NCBI GenBank assembly: GCA_958352845.1
Contig: CATWQC010000008.1
Location: 24,917-88,916 of the forward strand
Direction of reading: 5' to 3'
DNA length: 64,000 nucleotides
Source of the DNA: an uncultured Collinsella sp.
GTDB lineage: Bacteria; Actinomycetota; Coriobacteriia; Coriobacteriales; Coriobacteriaceae
Below are positions 56,281 through 64,000 of this stretch, piece after piece (position 1 is the first letter of the stretch; the number at the start of each line of letters is the position of its first letter). The position numbers and the translations under genes are program-made. The notes below the pieces were generated by a model. It was not told the DNA's origin, made no database searches, and was given only the letters and a program-made list of their open reading frames with translations.

Positions 56281-57666
56281 CTAATCGATCTTGTTGTTGG
56301 TCAGACCGGCACGGAACACGGTGGCGTCGCCATCGGCCTGGCTCGGATCGTAGAGGTTCAGGGCAGCCACATACATGGCGGCAGCGGTGACCAGGTCGTC
56401 CTTGTAGGTGACCTCGTTGGGAGCGTGAGCCTGAGACTCGGTACCCGGGCCAAAGCCCACGCAGGGGATGCCGTAGCGGCCCTGGATGGAGACGCAGTTC
56501 GTGGAGAAGGTCCACTTGTCGCACAGCGGGCGACCGGTGCGCTTGTCCATGCTGGGCTCGCAGCCGATGCGCTCGTCACCAAACATGGCCTTGTGGGCGT
56601 CGACGAGGGCCTTGACGTGCGGAGCGGTCTCCTTGTTGATCCACGTGGGGAAGTAAGCCTCGGTCTCGTAGACCTCGCCGGTCCAGGACGGACGGTCGTA
56701 CATGTACATGGAGACCTTCACGTCGTCGCCGTACTTCTTGGCGGCCGGCAGGTTGCGGATCTCGTCCAGGCAGGACTCCCAGGTCTCGCCGGCGGTCATG
56801 CGACGGTCGATGGAGATGGCGCAGGAATCGGCCACGGCGCAGCGGCTGGGGCTGGTGTAGAAGATCTGGCTGACGGTGCAGGTGCCGCGACCCAGGAAGC
56901 GGGCATCCTCGTAGTGCTCGGGGTTGTACTTGGGGTCGAGCATCTTGACGAGGCCCTTGATGTCGGTCGACTCGTCACAGCCGTTGTTGTTGAGGGCGCG
57001 GACGTCGGCGATGATGTCGGCCATCTTGTAGATGGCGTTGTCGCCGCGGTCGGGAGCGGAGCCGTGGCAGGAGGTGCCGTGAACGTCGACGCGGATCTCC
57101 ATGCGGCCGCGGTGACCGCGATAGATGCCGCCGTCGGTGGGCTCGGTGGAAATGACGAACTCGGGCTTAATGCCGTCCTTGTTGTAGATGTACTGCCAGC
57201 ACATGCCGTCGCAGTCCTCTTCCTGGACGGTGCCGACAACCATGATCTTGTAACCCTCGGGGATGAGGCCCATGTCCTTCATCATCTTGGCAGCGTAGGT
57301 AGCGGAAGCCATGCCGCCCTCCTGGTCAGAGCCGCCGCGGCCGTAGATGATCTCGTCGGTCTCGTAGCCCTCATAGGGATCGGCGTCCCAGTTCTCGATG
57401 TTGCCGATGCCGACGGTGTCGATGTGGGAGTCGATGGCGATGATCTTGTCGCCCTCGCCCATAAAGCCCATGACGTTGCCCAGGCCGTCGACCTTGACCT
57501 CGTCATAGCCAAGGCTCTCCATCTCGGCCTTGATGCAGGCAACAACCTCACCCTCCTCGCAGGACTCAGAGGGGTGGGAGATCATGGCGCGCAGGAAGCG
57601 AGTCATATCAGCACGATGAGACTCAGCAGCAGCCTTAATTGCCTCGAAATCGAGTTCCTTAGTCAT
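56281..57666 (-). CDS. ygeY: YgeY-family M20 hydrolase (selenium metabolism-linked)
   Basis: 461 residues from the ATG at 57666. An M20 metallopeptidase: metal ligands in IAIDSHIDTVGIGN, GRGGSDQEGGMAS and TVQEEDCDG, with a dimerisation domain between about 190 and 330. YgeY members accompany ygeW, dpaL and selenium-dependent hydroxylases. The substrate is unknown, perhaps an N-carbamoyl or N-acyl amino acid. It lies between dpaL and ygeW. Confidence 0.88.
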   Translation of the reverse strand: MTKELDFEAIKAAAESHRADMTRFLRAMISHPSESCEEGEVVACIKAEMESLGYDEVKVDGLGNVMGFMGEGDKIIAIDSHIDTVGIGNIENWDADPYEGYETDEIIYGRGGSDQEGGMASATYAAKMMKDMGLIPEGYKIMVVGTVQEEDCDGMCWQYIYNKDGIKPEFVISTEPTDGGIYRGHRGRMEIRVDVHGTSCHGSAPDRGDNAIYKMADIIADVRALNNNGCDESTDIKGLVKMLDPKYNPEHYEDARFLGRGTCTVSQIFYTSPSRCAVADSCAISIDRRMTAGETWESCLDEIRNLPAAKKYGDDVKVSMYMYDRPSWTGEVYETEAYFPTWINKETAPHVKALVDAHKAMFGDERIGCEPSMDKRTGRPLCDKWTFSTNCVSIQGRYGIPCVGFGPGTESQAHAPNEVTYKDDLVTAAAMYVAALNLYDPSQADGDATVFRAGLTNNKID

Positions 57667-57770
57667 AACAGTCAACCTTTCTACAAGGGTTTACCTACAG
57701 GTAGATATTTCAGATAGATCACTTGTGCCAAGCAGCGTGAGGTCGAGTACCCGGCAAGCAAGTAAACGTA

Positions 57771-57888
57771 GGGTGGCGGAGCATATGTTTGCTCCGTCGC
57801 GAGTTCCGCACGAGCCGGAGAGCACTTAATGTGCTCTCCGTGCGAGCAGGACTGTTCGAGCAGGGAGCAAACATATGCTCCGCCACCC
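57771..57888. repeat. Intergenic palindrome C, 25-bp perfect arms
   Basis: 57771-57795 (gggtggcggagcatatgttt...) and 57864-57888 are exact reverse complements. Inside is a second perfect stem, cggagagcac-ttaat-gtgctctccg (57816-57840). It fills the space between ygeY and dpaL. As RNA it gives a strong two-part hairpin that could set the ratio of the two genes' messages. Confidence 0.85.
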
Positions 57889-57903
57889 GGACAGGTCATC
57901 CTG

Positions 57904-59118
57904 CTAGCAGGTCGGATACTCGCCTTCCCAGACGATGCGACGGTACTGATCCGGATCCGTGTCACCTTCCGTGGAGAAGCAGAGCACGGAGCTCGTCTTG
58001 TCCAGGCCGATGAGCTCCTTGAGCTCGGCGTACTCGGGATCGAGCATGAGGGTCTCGACCAGGCCGGTGGTCACCGCGCCGGACTCGCCGGAGATGACGC
58101 GCGGGTCGCCCTTCTCGGGAGCGCCCAGGGTGCGCATGCCGCGAGCGGTGACCCAGTCGGGGCAGGACACGAAGGCGGTGGCGTGGTTGCGCAGGATATC
58201 CCAGCCCAGGATGTTGGGCTCACCGCAGCACAGACCGGCCATGATGGAAGGCATGTCGCCGTCCACGATGCGCGGATCGCCGTCGCCGGCGGCAGCGCCC
58301 TTGTACAGGCAGGCAGCAGGCGCGCACTCAACCACGACGAAGGTGGGCGGGTTATCGGGATACAGGTTGGTGAAGTAGCCCACCACGGCGCCGGCGAGCG
58401 AACCCACGCCAGCCTGGACAAACACGTGCGTCGGGCGGTTGATGGCCATCTCGCGCAGCTGCTCGGCGGCCTCGGAGGCCATGGTGCCGTAACCCTCCAT
58501 GATCCAGGACGGGATCTTCTCGTAGCCCTCCCAGGCGGTGTCCTGAACGATGACGCCGCGCTCGCAGGCGTCGGCCTCGGCGGCGGCCATGCGCACGCAC
58601 TCGTCGTAGTTGACCTCTTCGATGGTCACCGTGGCGCCCTCAGCGGCGATGTTGTCGAAGCGGGGCTTGGTGGAACCCTTGGGCATGTGCACGACGGCCT
58701 TCTGACCCAGCTTGTTGGCAGCCCATGCCACGCCGCGGCCATGGTTGCCGTCGGTGGCGGTAAAGAAGGTGGCCTGGCCAAAGTCCTTGGCAAGCTGATC
58801 GGAAGTCAGGTAATCGAAGGTGCAGTCGGCAACGTCCTTGCCGGTCTCATCGGCAATGTAGTTGGCCATGGCAAACGAGCCGCCCAGAACCTTAAAGGCG
58901 TTGAGGCCAAAGCGATAGCTCTCGTCCTTAACGCACAGGTTGGACAGGCCCAGGCGCGCAGCCTGACCGTCCAGACGGGCAAGCGGAGTGACGGTATATT
59001 GAGGGAACGACTGGTGGAAGGCACGGGCCTTCTTCACGTGGTCGAGGCTCATGATTCCCAAGTGCTTGTCATCGCTCTTGGGCATCGTGTTGCCCGCCCA
59101 CTGGATCTTATCGGCCAT
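57904..59118 (-). CDS. dpaL: Diaminopropionate ammonia-lyase
   Basis: 404 residues. A fold type II PLP enzyme: the PLP-binding Lys is in YRFGLNAFKVLGG (about residue 76), with the phosphate-binding loop GVGSLAGAVVGYF. FTATDGNHGRGVAWAA is typical. It breaks 2,3-diaminopropionate into pyruvate and ammonia and is called YgeX in E. coli. It is the first gene of the run and divergent from a YheO/DauR-like regulator. Confidence 0.92.
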   Translation of the reverse strand: MADKIQWAGNTMPKSDDKHLGIMSLDHVKKARAFHQSFPQYTVTPLARLDGQAARLGLSNLCVKDESYRFGLNAFKVLGGSFAMANYIADETGKDVADCTFDYLTSDQLAKDFGQATFFTATDGNHGRGVAWAANKLGQKAVVHMPKGSTKPRFDNIAAEGATVTIEEVNYDECVRMAAAEADACERGVIVQDTAWEGYEKIPSWIMEGYGTMASEAAEQLREMAINRPTHVFVQAGVGSLAGAVVGYFTNLYPDNPPTFVVVECAPAACLYKGAAAGDGDPRIVDGDMPSIMAGLCCGEPNILGWDILRNHATAFVSCPDWVTARGMRTLGAPEKGDPRVISGESGAVTTGLVETLMLDPEYAELKELIGLDKTSSVLCFSTEGDTDPDQYRRIVWEGEYPTC

Positions 59119-59204
59119 ACGGTGAACTCCTTAAGTCCTCTCTTGCCGGCCCCCGCATACGCGTTTCAGCCCGATCCCATTCACACGGCTGAACTTTTAT
59201 GTGG

Positions 59205-59255
59205 ATGCCAAACAAAAAGTTTGTTAGTAATGTTCTATCACACTTTTTGATTGGC
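59205..59255. promoter_or_regulatory. Candidate operator region for the dpaL cluster and its regulator
   Basis: tgccaaacaaaaagt (59205-59219) and actttttgattggca (59241-59255) form an inverted repeat with 13 of 15 matches. aacaaaaagtttgtt within it is itself a dyad. It lies in the 277-bp space between dpaL and the divergent regulator. Binding by that regulator is inferred. Confidence 0.5.
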
Positions 59256-59395
59256 ATACCTAACGAATTGTTTGTTGCCGTAATCGGTACTTTTTCGCCG
59301 CCGAACGGTCATGAATTGCCTTGTTGATGGATTTGTTTGCGGTCAAGTGTGGTTTATGGCAAAGTGTGCCCAAACTAATTTTTAGGAAGGCACCC

Positions 59396-60049
59396 ATGAC
59401 CCCCGCACAGATTGAGTTTTACAAGCGCCTAGCACACGGCCTGGCGCTCCAATTTGGCCCCAACTGCGAAGTCGTCGTCCACGACCTAGAGACCGAGGAC
59501 GTGGACCACTCCATCGTAGTGATCGAAAACGGCCACGTCAGCGGGCGCAAACTGGGTGACGGCCCCAGCCATATCGTGTTTGAGTCCATGCACGAGGGCA
59601 CCACCGACGTGCACGACCGCGAGCCATACCTCACCAAAACCACCGATGGCAAGCTGCTCAAGTCCTCTACCATCTTTATCCGCAACGACGAGGGCAAGCC
59701 CGTCGGCATTTTGGGCATCAACTTTGACATTACGCTCATGAAGGCTTTTGAGCGTTCGCTCGACGCCTTTACCGGCACCGGCGGCACGGGCTATACCGAG
59801 CCCGAGCCCATTACCAAGAACATCGGCGACCTGCTCGAGGACCTGCTGCACGAGTGCGAGCAGTTTGTGGGCAAGCCCGCGGCACTCATGACCAAAGACG
59901 AGCGTATTCGTGCCATTGGCTACCTCGACCGTCGCGGCGCTTTCCTCATTTCCAAGTCGAGCGAGCGCGCCTGCGAGTTCTTTGGCATCTCCAAGTACAG
60001 TTTTTATAGCTACCTCAATGAGGCCAAGGCGGCGGCCGGCGACAAGTAG
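59396..60049 (+). CDS. YheO/DauR-like transcriptional regulator (PAS plus helix-turn-helix)
   Basis: 217 residues from the ATG at 59396 (AGGAAGG upstream). The N-terminal PAS-like domain of the YheO family covers about 5-115 (LALQFGPNCEVVVHDLETED, GILGINFDITLM). A C-terminal HTH_22-type segment reads GYLDRRGAFLISKSSERACE then FFGISKYSFYSYLNEAK. Relatives such as DauR repress amino acid catabolism operons. It probably controls the divergent dpaL cluster. Confidence 0.85.
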   Translation: MTPAQIEFYKRLAHGLALQFGPNCEVVVHDLETEDVDHSIVVIENGHVSGRKLGDGPSHIVFESMHEGTTDVHDREPYLTKTTDGKLLKSSTIFIRNDEGKPVGILGINFDITLMKAFERSLDAFTGTGGTGYTEPEPITKNIGDLLEDLLHECEQFVGKPAALMTKDERIRAIGYLDRRGAFLISKSSERACEFFGISKYSFYSYLNEAKAAAGDK

Positions 60050-60172
60050 GCGCTCGCCTGGATTGCCCCTCCCCTTTTGGGCGCGAGTTCTGGAAAGCAC
60101 GAATCCAAGACCGAGCCGCTTGGGAAGTTCCATATAATCGATGTCATTAGTATTTCGAAAGGATGGAACAGA

Positions 60173-61162
60173 ATGGCGTTGAGCAAGGCATCATGCACCG
60201 GTCGCGGATTGATTCCGGCAATTGGTGGACATGTGCACCGCATGTTCGATGAGGGTGAAGACGACCTGTTTTCGCTGAGCCTTGACGATGTGATGGATGA
60301 TCGCCCGTGGACCGCCGACGAACTCATGGGCGGCGGCGGGGCTCGCCCGTCAAGCCCCAATCCCGCACTTGCGCCTAAGACCGCATCTGCGCCGACTCCT
60401 GCGCAGTCGGCTGTTTCGACGCCCGCGCCTACACCCGCACCCACTTCGGCGCCCACGCCCGCTCCCCGCCCCGCAAGTGACCCATCCGAGACGGCGGCAT
60501 TTCTCGCAGCAGCGACGCAGGGCAAATCGGCCGACAGCACTGTTATGTACAGCGCCCAGCAGTTGCCTGTTCCTGCGGCACGCAAGCCTCCGGTCGCAAG
60601 GCTCGATGAGCCCGTTGCCCATCAGGTTGCCTACGATTCCTGGGCTGCAGCCGATCTGGATGAGACCTCTACCGGCATGCCGGCGCTCGACGTCCCAGTT
60701 AACCCGCTTTTTGCCGCCAACACGGGCGCCGCGGACCATGAGGGCGGTGCGGCATATTCCGATTATTCCGATGGCTATGCTGGCAACGGTCGCATCGAGA
60801 CCGAGGATTATGGCACCGCATCGAGCGATTATCTCAACGATCCGTACGCTGCCACGCCCGCACCGGAATATGACCCGGAGGCCGCGTCCGCGCCGGCGTA
60901 TACCAAAAGTACGGGCGAAGAGCGCTTCGCCGATTATTACGCCGAGGAAAAGGCGCTGCGTTTCTCGGAATTTCCGCAGGCAGTCAAGGTTGCCTTTATC
61001 GCCATTGTCATTGCCCTGCTCGGCGCCATTGCGTTTGAGGGATTCCAGCTGTTCCGCGGCCCCACCCAAGCGGAGTCGGAAACCCAGCAAAAAGAGGACG
61101 ATAACCAGTACCTGGACATCAACACCCTCAAGGGCGACCCCAACGACGGGGACGACGAGTAG
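60173..61162 (+). CDS. Uncharacterised single-pass membrane protein with a long disordered N-terminus
   Basis: 329 residues from the ATG at 60173 (AAAGGA 9 nt upstream; a longer frame to 60077 lacks one). The first part is rich in Pro, Ala, Thr and Ser (about 50-120) with acidic and Tyr-rich stretches after it. One membrane helix is near the C-terminus (VKVAFIAIVIALLGAIAFEG), leaving about 35 acidic residues beyond. Hence a mostly cytoplasmic tail is likely. A tataat box lies at 60133-60138. I do not recognise the family. Confidence 0.65.
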   Translation: MALSKASCTGRGLIPAIGGHVHRMFDEGEDDLFSLSLDDVMDDRPWTADELMGGGGARPSSPNPALAPKTASAPTPAQSAVSTPAPTPAPTSAPTPAPRPASDPSETAAFLAAATQGKSADSTVMYSAQQLPVPAARKPPVARLDEPVAHQVAYDSWAAADLDETSTGMPALDVPVNPLFAANTGAADHEGGAAYSDYSDGYAGNGRIETEDYGTASSDYLNDPYAATPAPEYDPEAASAPAYTKSTGEERFADYYAEEKALRFSEFPQAVKVAFIAIVIALLGAIAFEGFQLFRGPTQAESETQQKEDDNQYLDINTLKGDPNDGDDE

Positions 61163-61232
61163 CGAGGGCTGAAGGCGGCCACAGGATTCCGCATCCAGCG
61201 CCGGCTTCTAAGTGCTGTTTTGTCATCCAGCC

Positions 61233-61313
61233 ACACTTTTCCGGATAATTGTGCTATCAAATTTGACACTTTTTCCGAAGTTTTAAGGTGCCTATTTCGA
61301 CACTTTTCCGGAT
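61233..61313. promoter_or_regulatory. Three spaced repeats upstream of a small gene
   Basis: acacttttccggat (61233-61246), gacactttttccgaa (61265-61279) and gacacttttccggat (61299-61313). The spacing is 33-34 bp, about three DNA helical turns. A possible -10 (tatact, 61316-61321) follows the third copy directly, so these look like regulator sites. Confidence 0.6.
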
Positions 61314-61333
61314 TTTATACTCTGTCCCTCCAG

Positions 61334-61627
61334 ATGCGCTTTACGGTGCAGGCGTTGGAAGAAGGGCCATGTGCCGCTGGCGGCCCACTTGTTTTGCAGA
61401 TCAAGCTGCCCGGAGACGACTCGCGCGAGCCGTCCAGCTGGAAGCTCTTTGCCGACGGCGCGTGCGTTGCGGACGGATCCGGCGCCTTTGCCCGCGAGTG
61501 CTTCTGCGAGGGCGCCGAGGTGTTTCTGGATCTGTGCCGCGACGCCGTACGCGCGACCGAGCTGTACCAGTGGAGCCAGAGGGAGTACGAGCTGCTGAGT
61601 GCGGCCCGCAGAATCGTAGGGGTGTAG
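61334..61627 (+). CDS. Small uncharacterised protein
   Basis: 97 residues from the ATG at 61334. An earlier ATG at 61220 is in frame, but its first 38 codons run through the three regulatory-looking repeats, so the later start is preferred. There is no Shine-Dalgarno; with a -10 at 61316-61321 the message would be nearly leaderless. The protein reads MRFTVQALEEGPCAAGGPLV, then WKLFADGACVADGSGAFARE, and is soluble. No family is recognised. Confidence 0.5.
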   Translation: MRFTVQALEEGPCAAGGPLVLQIKLPGDDSREPSSWKLFADGACVADGSGAFARECFCEGAEVFLDLCRDAVRATELYQWSQREYELLSAARRIVGV

Positions 61628-61663
61628 ACGGGCGGACGAGCCATCGACGATTTTGAGCTGGCA

Positions 61664-61690
61664 AGGGCCGGGAACTAGATTCCCGGCCCT
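61664..61690. terminator. Hairpin between convergent genes
   Basis: agggccgggaa and ttcccggccct form a perfect 11-bp stem with a 5-nt loop, between the small gene and the DUF262 gene. T-tracts are absent on both strands. Confidence 0.5.
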
Positions 61691-61694
61691 CAAC

Positions 61695-63818
61695 CTAGCA
61701 CTGCTTTATGAGATCGAGCACCGCAGGAATATCATCGGCATTTCGAAGCGCAACGTAAGTGGGTAAGCCCGGGCCAAATCCACCCTGCGTACGCTTGTCC
61801 TGGCACATGTCCTCTGGATCCGTTAGATCATCCACACTCTTTGCCAAGCCAACGGCAATCCAACCACCGTTGCTGGTCCTGCCTTCTAGCACGGCATGCA
61901 GTTTTCGCTTGCCCGACCTGAAGCCTACATAGTACTTAGCTATGTAGGACTCCCACGAAGGGTTACCACTCAGAACGGACTCGCGCACCTCATCGAAAAG
62001 CTTCTGGTTGAGCCCACCTTCGGCAAAGGTGGGGTGGTTCTCCCGCAGAGTCCAGACAGGAGCCTCGTCAGACTCCCCACGAGAAGGACGGTACTTGTCG
62101 ACGACGTCTGCCGGAAGGTCGGGATACTTCCATATCTCGCACGCTTCTTTCGCCAGCTCGTCCGCGCGCTGCCCAATCTCTTCCTCACCCCATTTTTCAT
62201 GCGAGACAATCGATTTGTTTAGGTAGAGCGGGCTGCACTTAAATCCGACGTCAGGCAGATTGAGCTTGTCCGAGAACGACCGGTTTGAGTACTCCTGGTT
62301 GTAGCCCGTCAGCGTAAGATTTCCCAAGTTGTTGCACAGCCTGTCGTGGACGTCTTCCCAGTTCTCACCAAGCGATTCCTTCCAGCCGTGCTCATCATCG
62401 ATCGTCTGGGGCATGATGTGCTCGATCTGGTAATCGTCGGCTGAGATGGACTCCTTCGGGTGGTGCCAGTTCTCCATGCGTTCCAGGTAATAGCGCTTTT
62501 TAGAGAAGCGGTTGTAGCAGTCACGCGTCTTAAACTCCTCGACAAAATGCTCGTCTGTCGGAAAGTATGCGGTCATACCGCTGCTGTGGATAAGGAGCAT
62601 CGCCGTAACGTACTCCTCGATATCGTCCTGCTGCTCGAGATTGCGATACATGCCGGCAAAGAAATTATTTAGGCCCGTGGTAAGTCTGCCGCAAACCGCT
62701 CGCCTGAACAGAAACGACTCGATAGTCTCGCAGATACGTAAAAACGCATTGCGGTCTAGTCCATTCCCCTCGTAAACCGAATAAAGCAACATTAAGAGGG
62801 GCCTTATCTGCTTCACGTCGAGGCTTACGATTCTGCCGAACACTCGGCGCAGTCCGTCGTCCTTCTCCTTACCAAGGAACAGACTGGCGTATCTATGTGC
62901 ATACCCGCGCAGCTCCTTAAGCAGACCCTCGGTGTCACCATCGTAGTCGTCGGCGAAATAGCGCTTAAACTCGTAGTAGGCCTCGTTCTCCTTCGGCATC
63001 CTATTGGGAACTTTAAGCCACAGCCAGTACCAGATAAATGCATTGAACTCTTCTTCGCCGCCTTTTCCGAACAAGCGCTCGAGCGGATGCCAGTAACCCT
63101 CGTAGAGCTTGGTCTGCTCGTCGTTGGGAAGCGACATAAGAACGTAGTTACGAATGAGGTCGATAGGCGTGAGCGGCTTACCCTTGGAGTTCATGGACTC
63201 AAATATGAGCTGGGCATTATCGACGCCAGCGGTGAGCTTAGTGTCGATGACCTGCACGCGGTTTAGCCCCGCCCAAAGCCTTGCAGGGTCGAATGATTTC
63301 CCGTGCATCTTTTCACGGAAGAACGCGTGGTTCTCGACGATACGATCCGATTTTTCATCCGGCACGGGAGATCTAGATACGATGGAGAACAGCGTCTCTT
63401 TATCGTCCTGCGAGAGCACCAATTTGTAGCGCGCTAGACCGTTGTAGTCGTCATCGTTAAAGAGGTAGTTCTTCCGCAGCGCCGAAATCTTGAGATCGCC
63501 AAGGAAGCCAGCCTTGTCGGGATTACTCTCCAGATAGTCAGCCAAGGCAGCAATCATCAACGAAAACGTCGTCAGACGCTGCTGTCCGTCAATCAGAAGC
63601 ACTCGCGAGATACTCGTGGCAGAGCTCTCGGACTCGGGGATATAGAGCATCGACCCCACGAAGTGCGATGCGCCATCACGGCCAGCGCGCATGACGTCAT
63701 CCCAAAGCACCTCGCACTCTTTCACACTCCACGAGTAAACTCGCTGGTACACGGGAATGACGAACTGCATCTTCGCCACGCCCATAAGGTCGAGCAGATT
63801 CGCCTCGGTTGCTTTCAT
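61695..63818 (-). CDS. GmrSD-like DUF262/DUF1524 protein, probable defence nuclease
   Basis: 707 residues. The N-terminal DUF262 domain has PVYQRVYSW and the nucleotide-binding LLIDGQQRLTTFSL (DGQQR at 77-81). The central DUF1524 HNH-like nuclease has YQIEHIMPQTIDDEHGW (about 463-479) and LGNLTLTGYNQEYSNRSFSD. A C-terminal domain resembling DUF5655 (about 600-700) includes YYVGFRSGKRKLHAVLEGR. This single-chain layout is that of GmrSD-type type IV restriction enzymes against modified phage DNA; other DUF262 defence roles are possible. The 182 bp upstream show no further gene. Confidence 0.82.
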   Translation of the reverse strand: MKATEANLLDLMGVAKMQFVIPVYQRVYSWSVKECEVLWDDVMRAGRDGASHFVGSMLYIPESESSATSISRVLLIDGQQRLTTFSLMIAALADYLESNPDKAGFLGDLKISALRKNYLFNDDDYNGLARYKLVLSQDDKETLFSIVSRSPVPDEKSDRIVENHAFFREKMHGKSFDPARLWAGLNRVQVIDTKLTAGVDNAQLIFESMNSKGKPLTPIDLIRNYVLMSLPNDEQTKLYEGYWHPLERLFGKGGEEEFNAFIWYWLWLKVPNRMPKENEAYYEFKRYFADDYDGDTEGLLKELRGYAHRYASLFLGKEKDDGLRRVFGRIVSLDVKQIRPLLMLLYSVYEGNGLDRNAFLRICETIESFLFRRAVCGRLTTGLNNFFAGMYRNLEQQDDIEEYVTAMLLIHSSGMTAYFPTDEHFVEEFKTRDCYNRFSKKRYYLERMENWHHPKESISADDYQIEHIMPQTIDDEHGWKESLGENWEDVHDRLCNNLGNLTLTGYNQEYSNRSFSDKLNLPDVGFKCSPLYLNKSIVSHEKWGEEEIGQRADELAKEACEIWKYPDLPADVVDKYRPSRGESDEAPVWTLRENHPTFAEGGLNQKLFDEVRESVLSGNPSWESYIAKYYVGFRSGKRKLHAVLEGRTSNGGWIAVGLAKSVDDLTDPEDMCQDKRTQGGFGPGLPTYVALRNADDIPAVLDLIKQC

Positions 63819-64000
63819 TTACGCTTGTCCCCTTTCTTGTTTACGCCGCTTGCGGTCAGTCCCCCACTGAACGAAAGGCGCTAAAGACCAGAGCATCGAA
63901 GCGCTGGAGCAACCGGGATGCTCGTCTCACTAGATTTTACAACGCTTGTCGCGAATACAGTTGAAAGCCAATCCGGTTCCGATGGCTCCCCCTATGAGAA

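Noticed and set aside
61233..61313. CRISPR array
   Set aside because: The repeats are only about 14 bp, imperfect, just three, and no cas gene is near.

Overview
The window looks like chromosomal DNA from a high-GC Gram-positive gut bacterium, most consistent with a Coriobacteriia genome such as Collinsella. That assignment is inference. It rests on the GC-rich coding sequence, a type Z S14, L31 and L17 with long Ala/Lys/Glu-rich tails, a split transketolase, and a YgeW/YgeY/diaminopropionate ammonia-lyase cluster. No rRNA, tRNA or CRISPR array was found.

Layout. 0-3.3 kb: an N-acetylmuramate operon (MurR-like regulator, MurQ etherase, EIIBC transporter). 3.5-17.6 kb: housekeeping genes, nearly all on the minus strand: VanZ-like protein, a lone serine recombinase, RNase R, FtsX and FtsE (FtsE with an unusual disordered N-terminus), both transketolase halves, YitT, RF2, SecA and L31. 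17.8-25.06 kb: an accessory island between two 64-bp direct repeats that match at 62 positions. It carries a four-gene ABC-exporter/secreted-peptide operon, a divergent DUF2975 and Xre-type regulator pair, and a 5'-truncated tyrosine integrase. The secreted-peptide gene has an in-frame amber codon at codon 6.

25.2-39.8 kb: ACT-domain protein, citrate synthase, two HAD phosphatases, adenine deaminase, TyrRS, a U32 peptidase, a class A penicillin-binding protein, ArgR, a glycosyltransferase and TruA. 39.9-49.6 kb: a ribosomal protein/secY/rpoA cluster that runs from rplE to rplQ and has no rplN-rplX in front of it. 49.9-60.05 kb: genes for maturing a molybdenum (probably selenium-dependent) hydroxylase (xdhC, yqeB, yqeC, mocA-like) beside a dihydropyrimidinase, YgeW, YgeY and diaminopropionate ammonia-lyase, with a divergent YheO/DauR-like regulator. 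This looks like part of a purine or ureide degradation pathway. 60.1-63.8 kb: two uncharacterised proteins and a GmrSD-like DUF262/DUF1524 defence nuclease.

The intergenic spaces are rich in long palindromes. Several have perfect arms of 19-27 bp, and they fall into at least five sequence families, some present in two or more copies. They are the most consistent unexplained structure outside the island. The island itself is the best candidate for an undescribed system.
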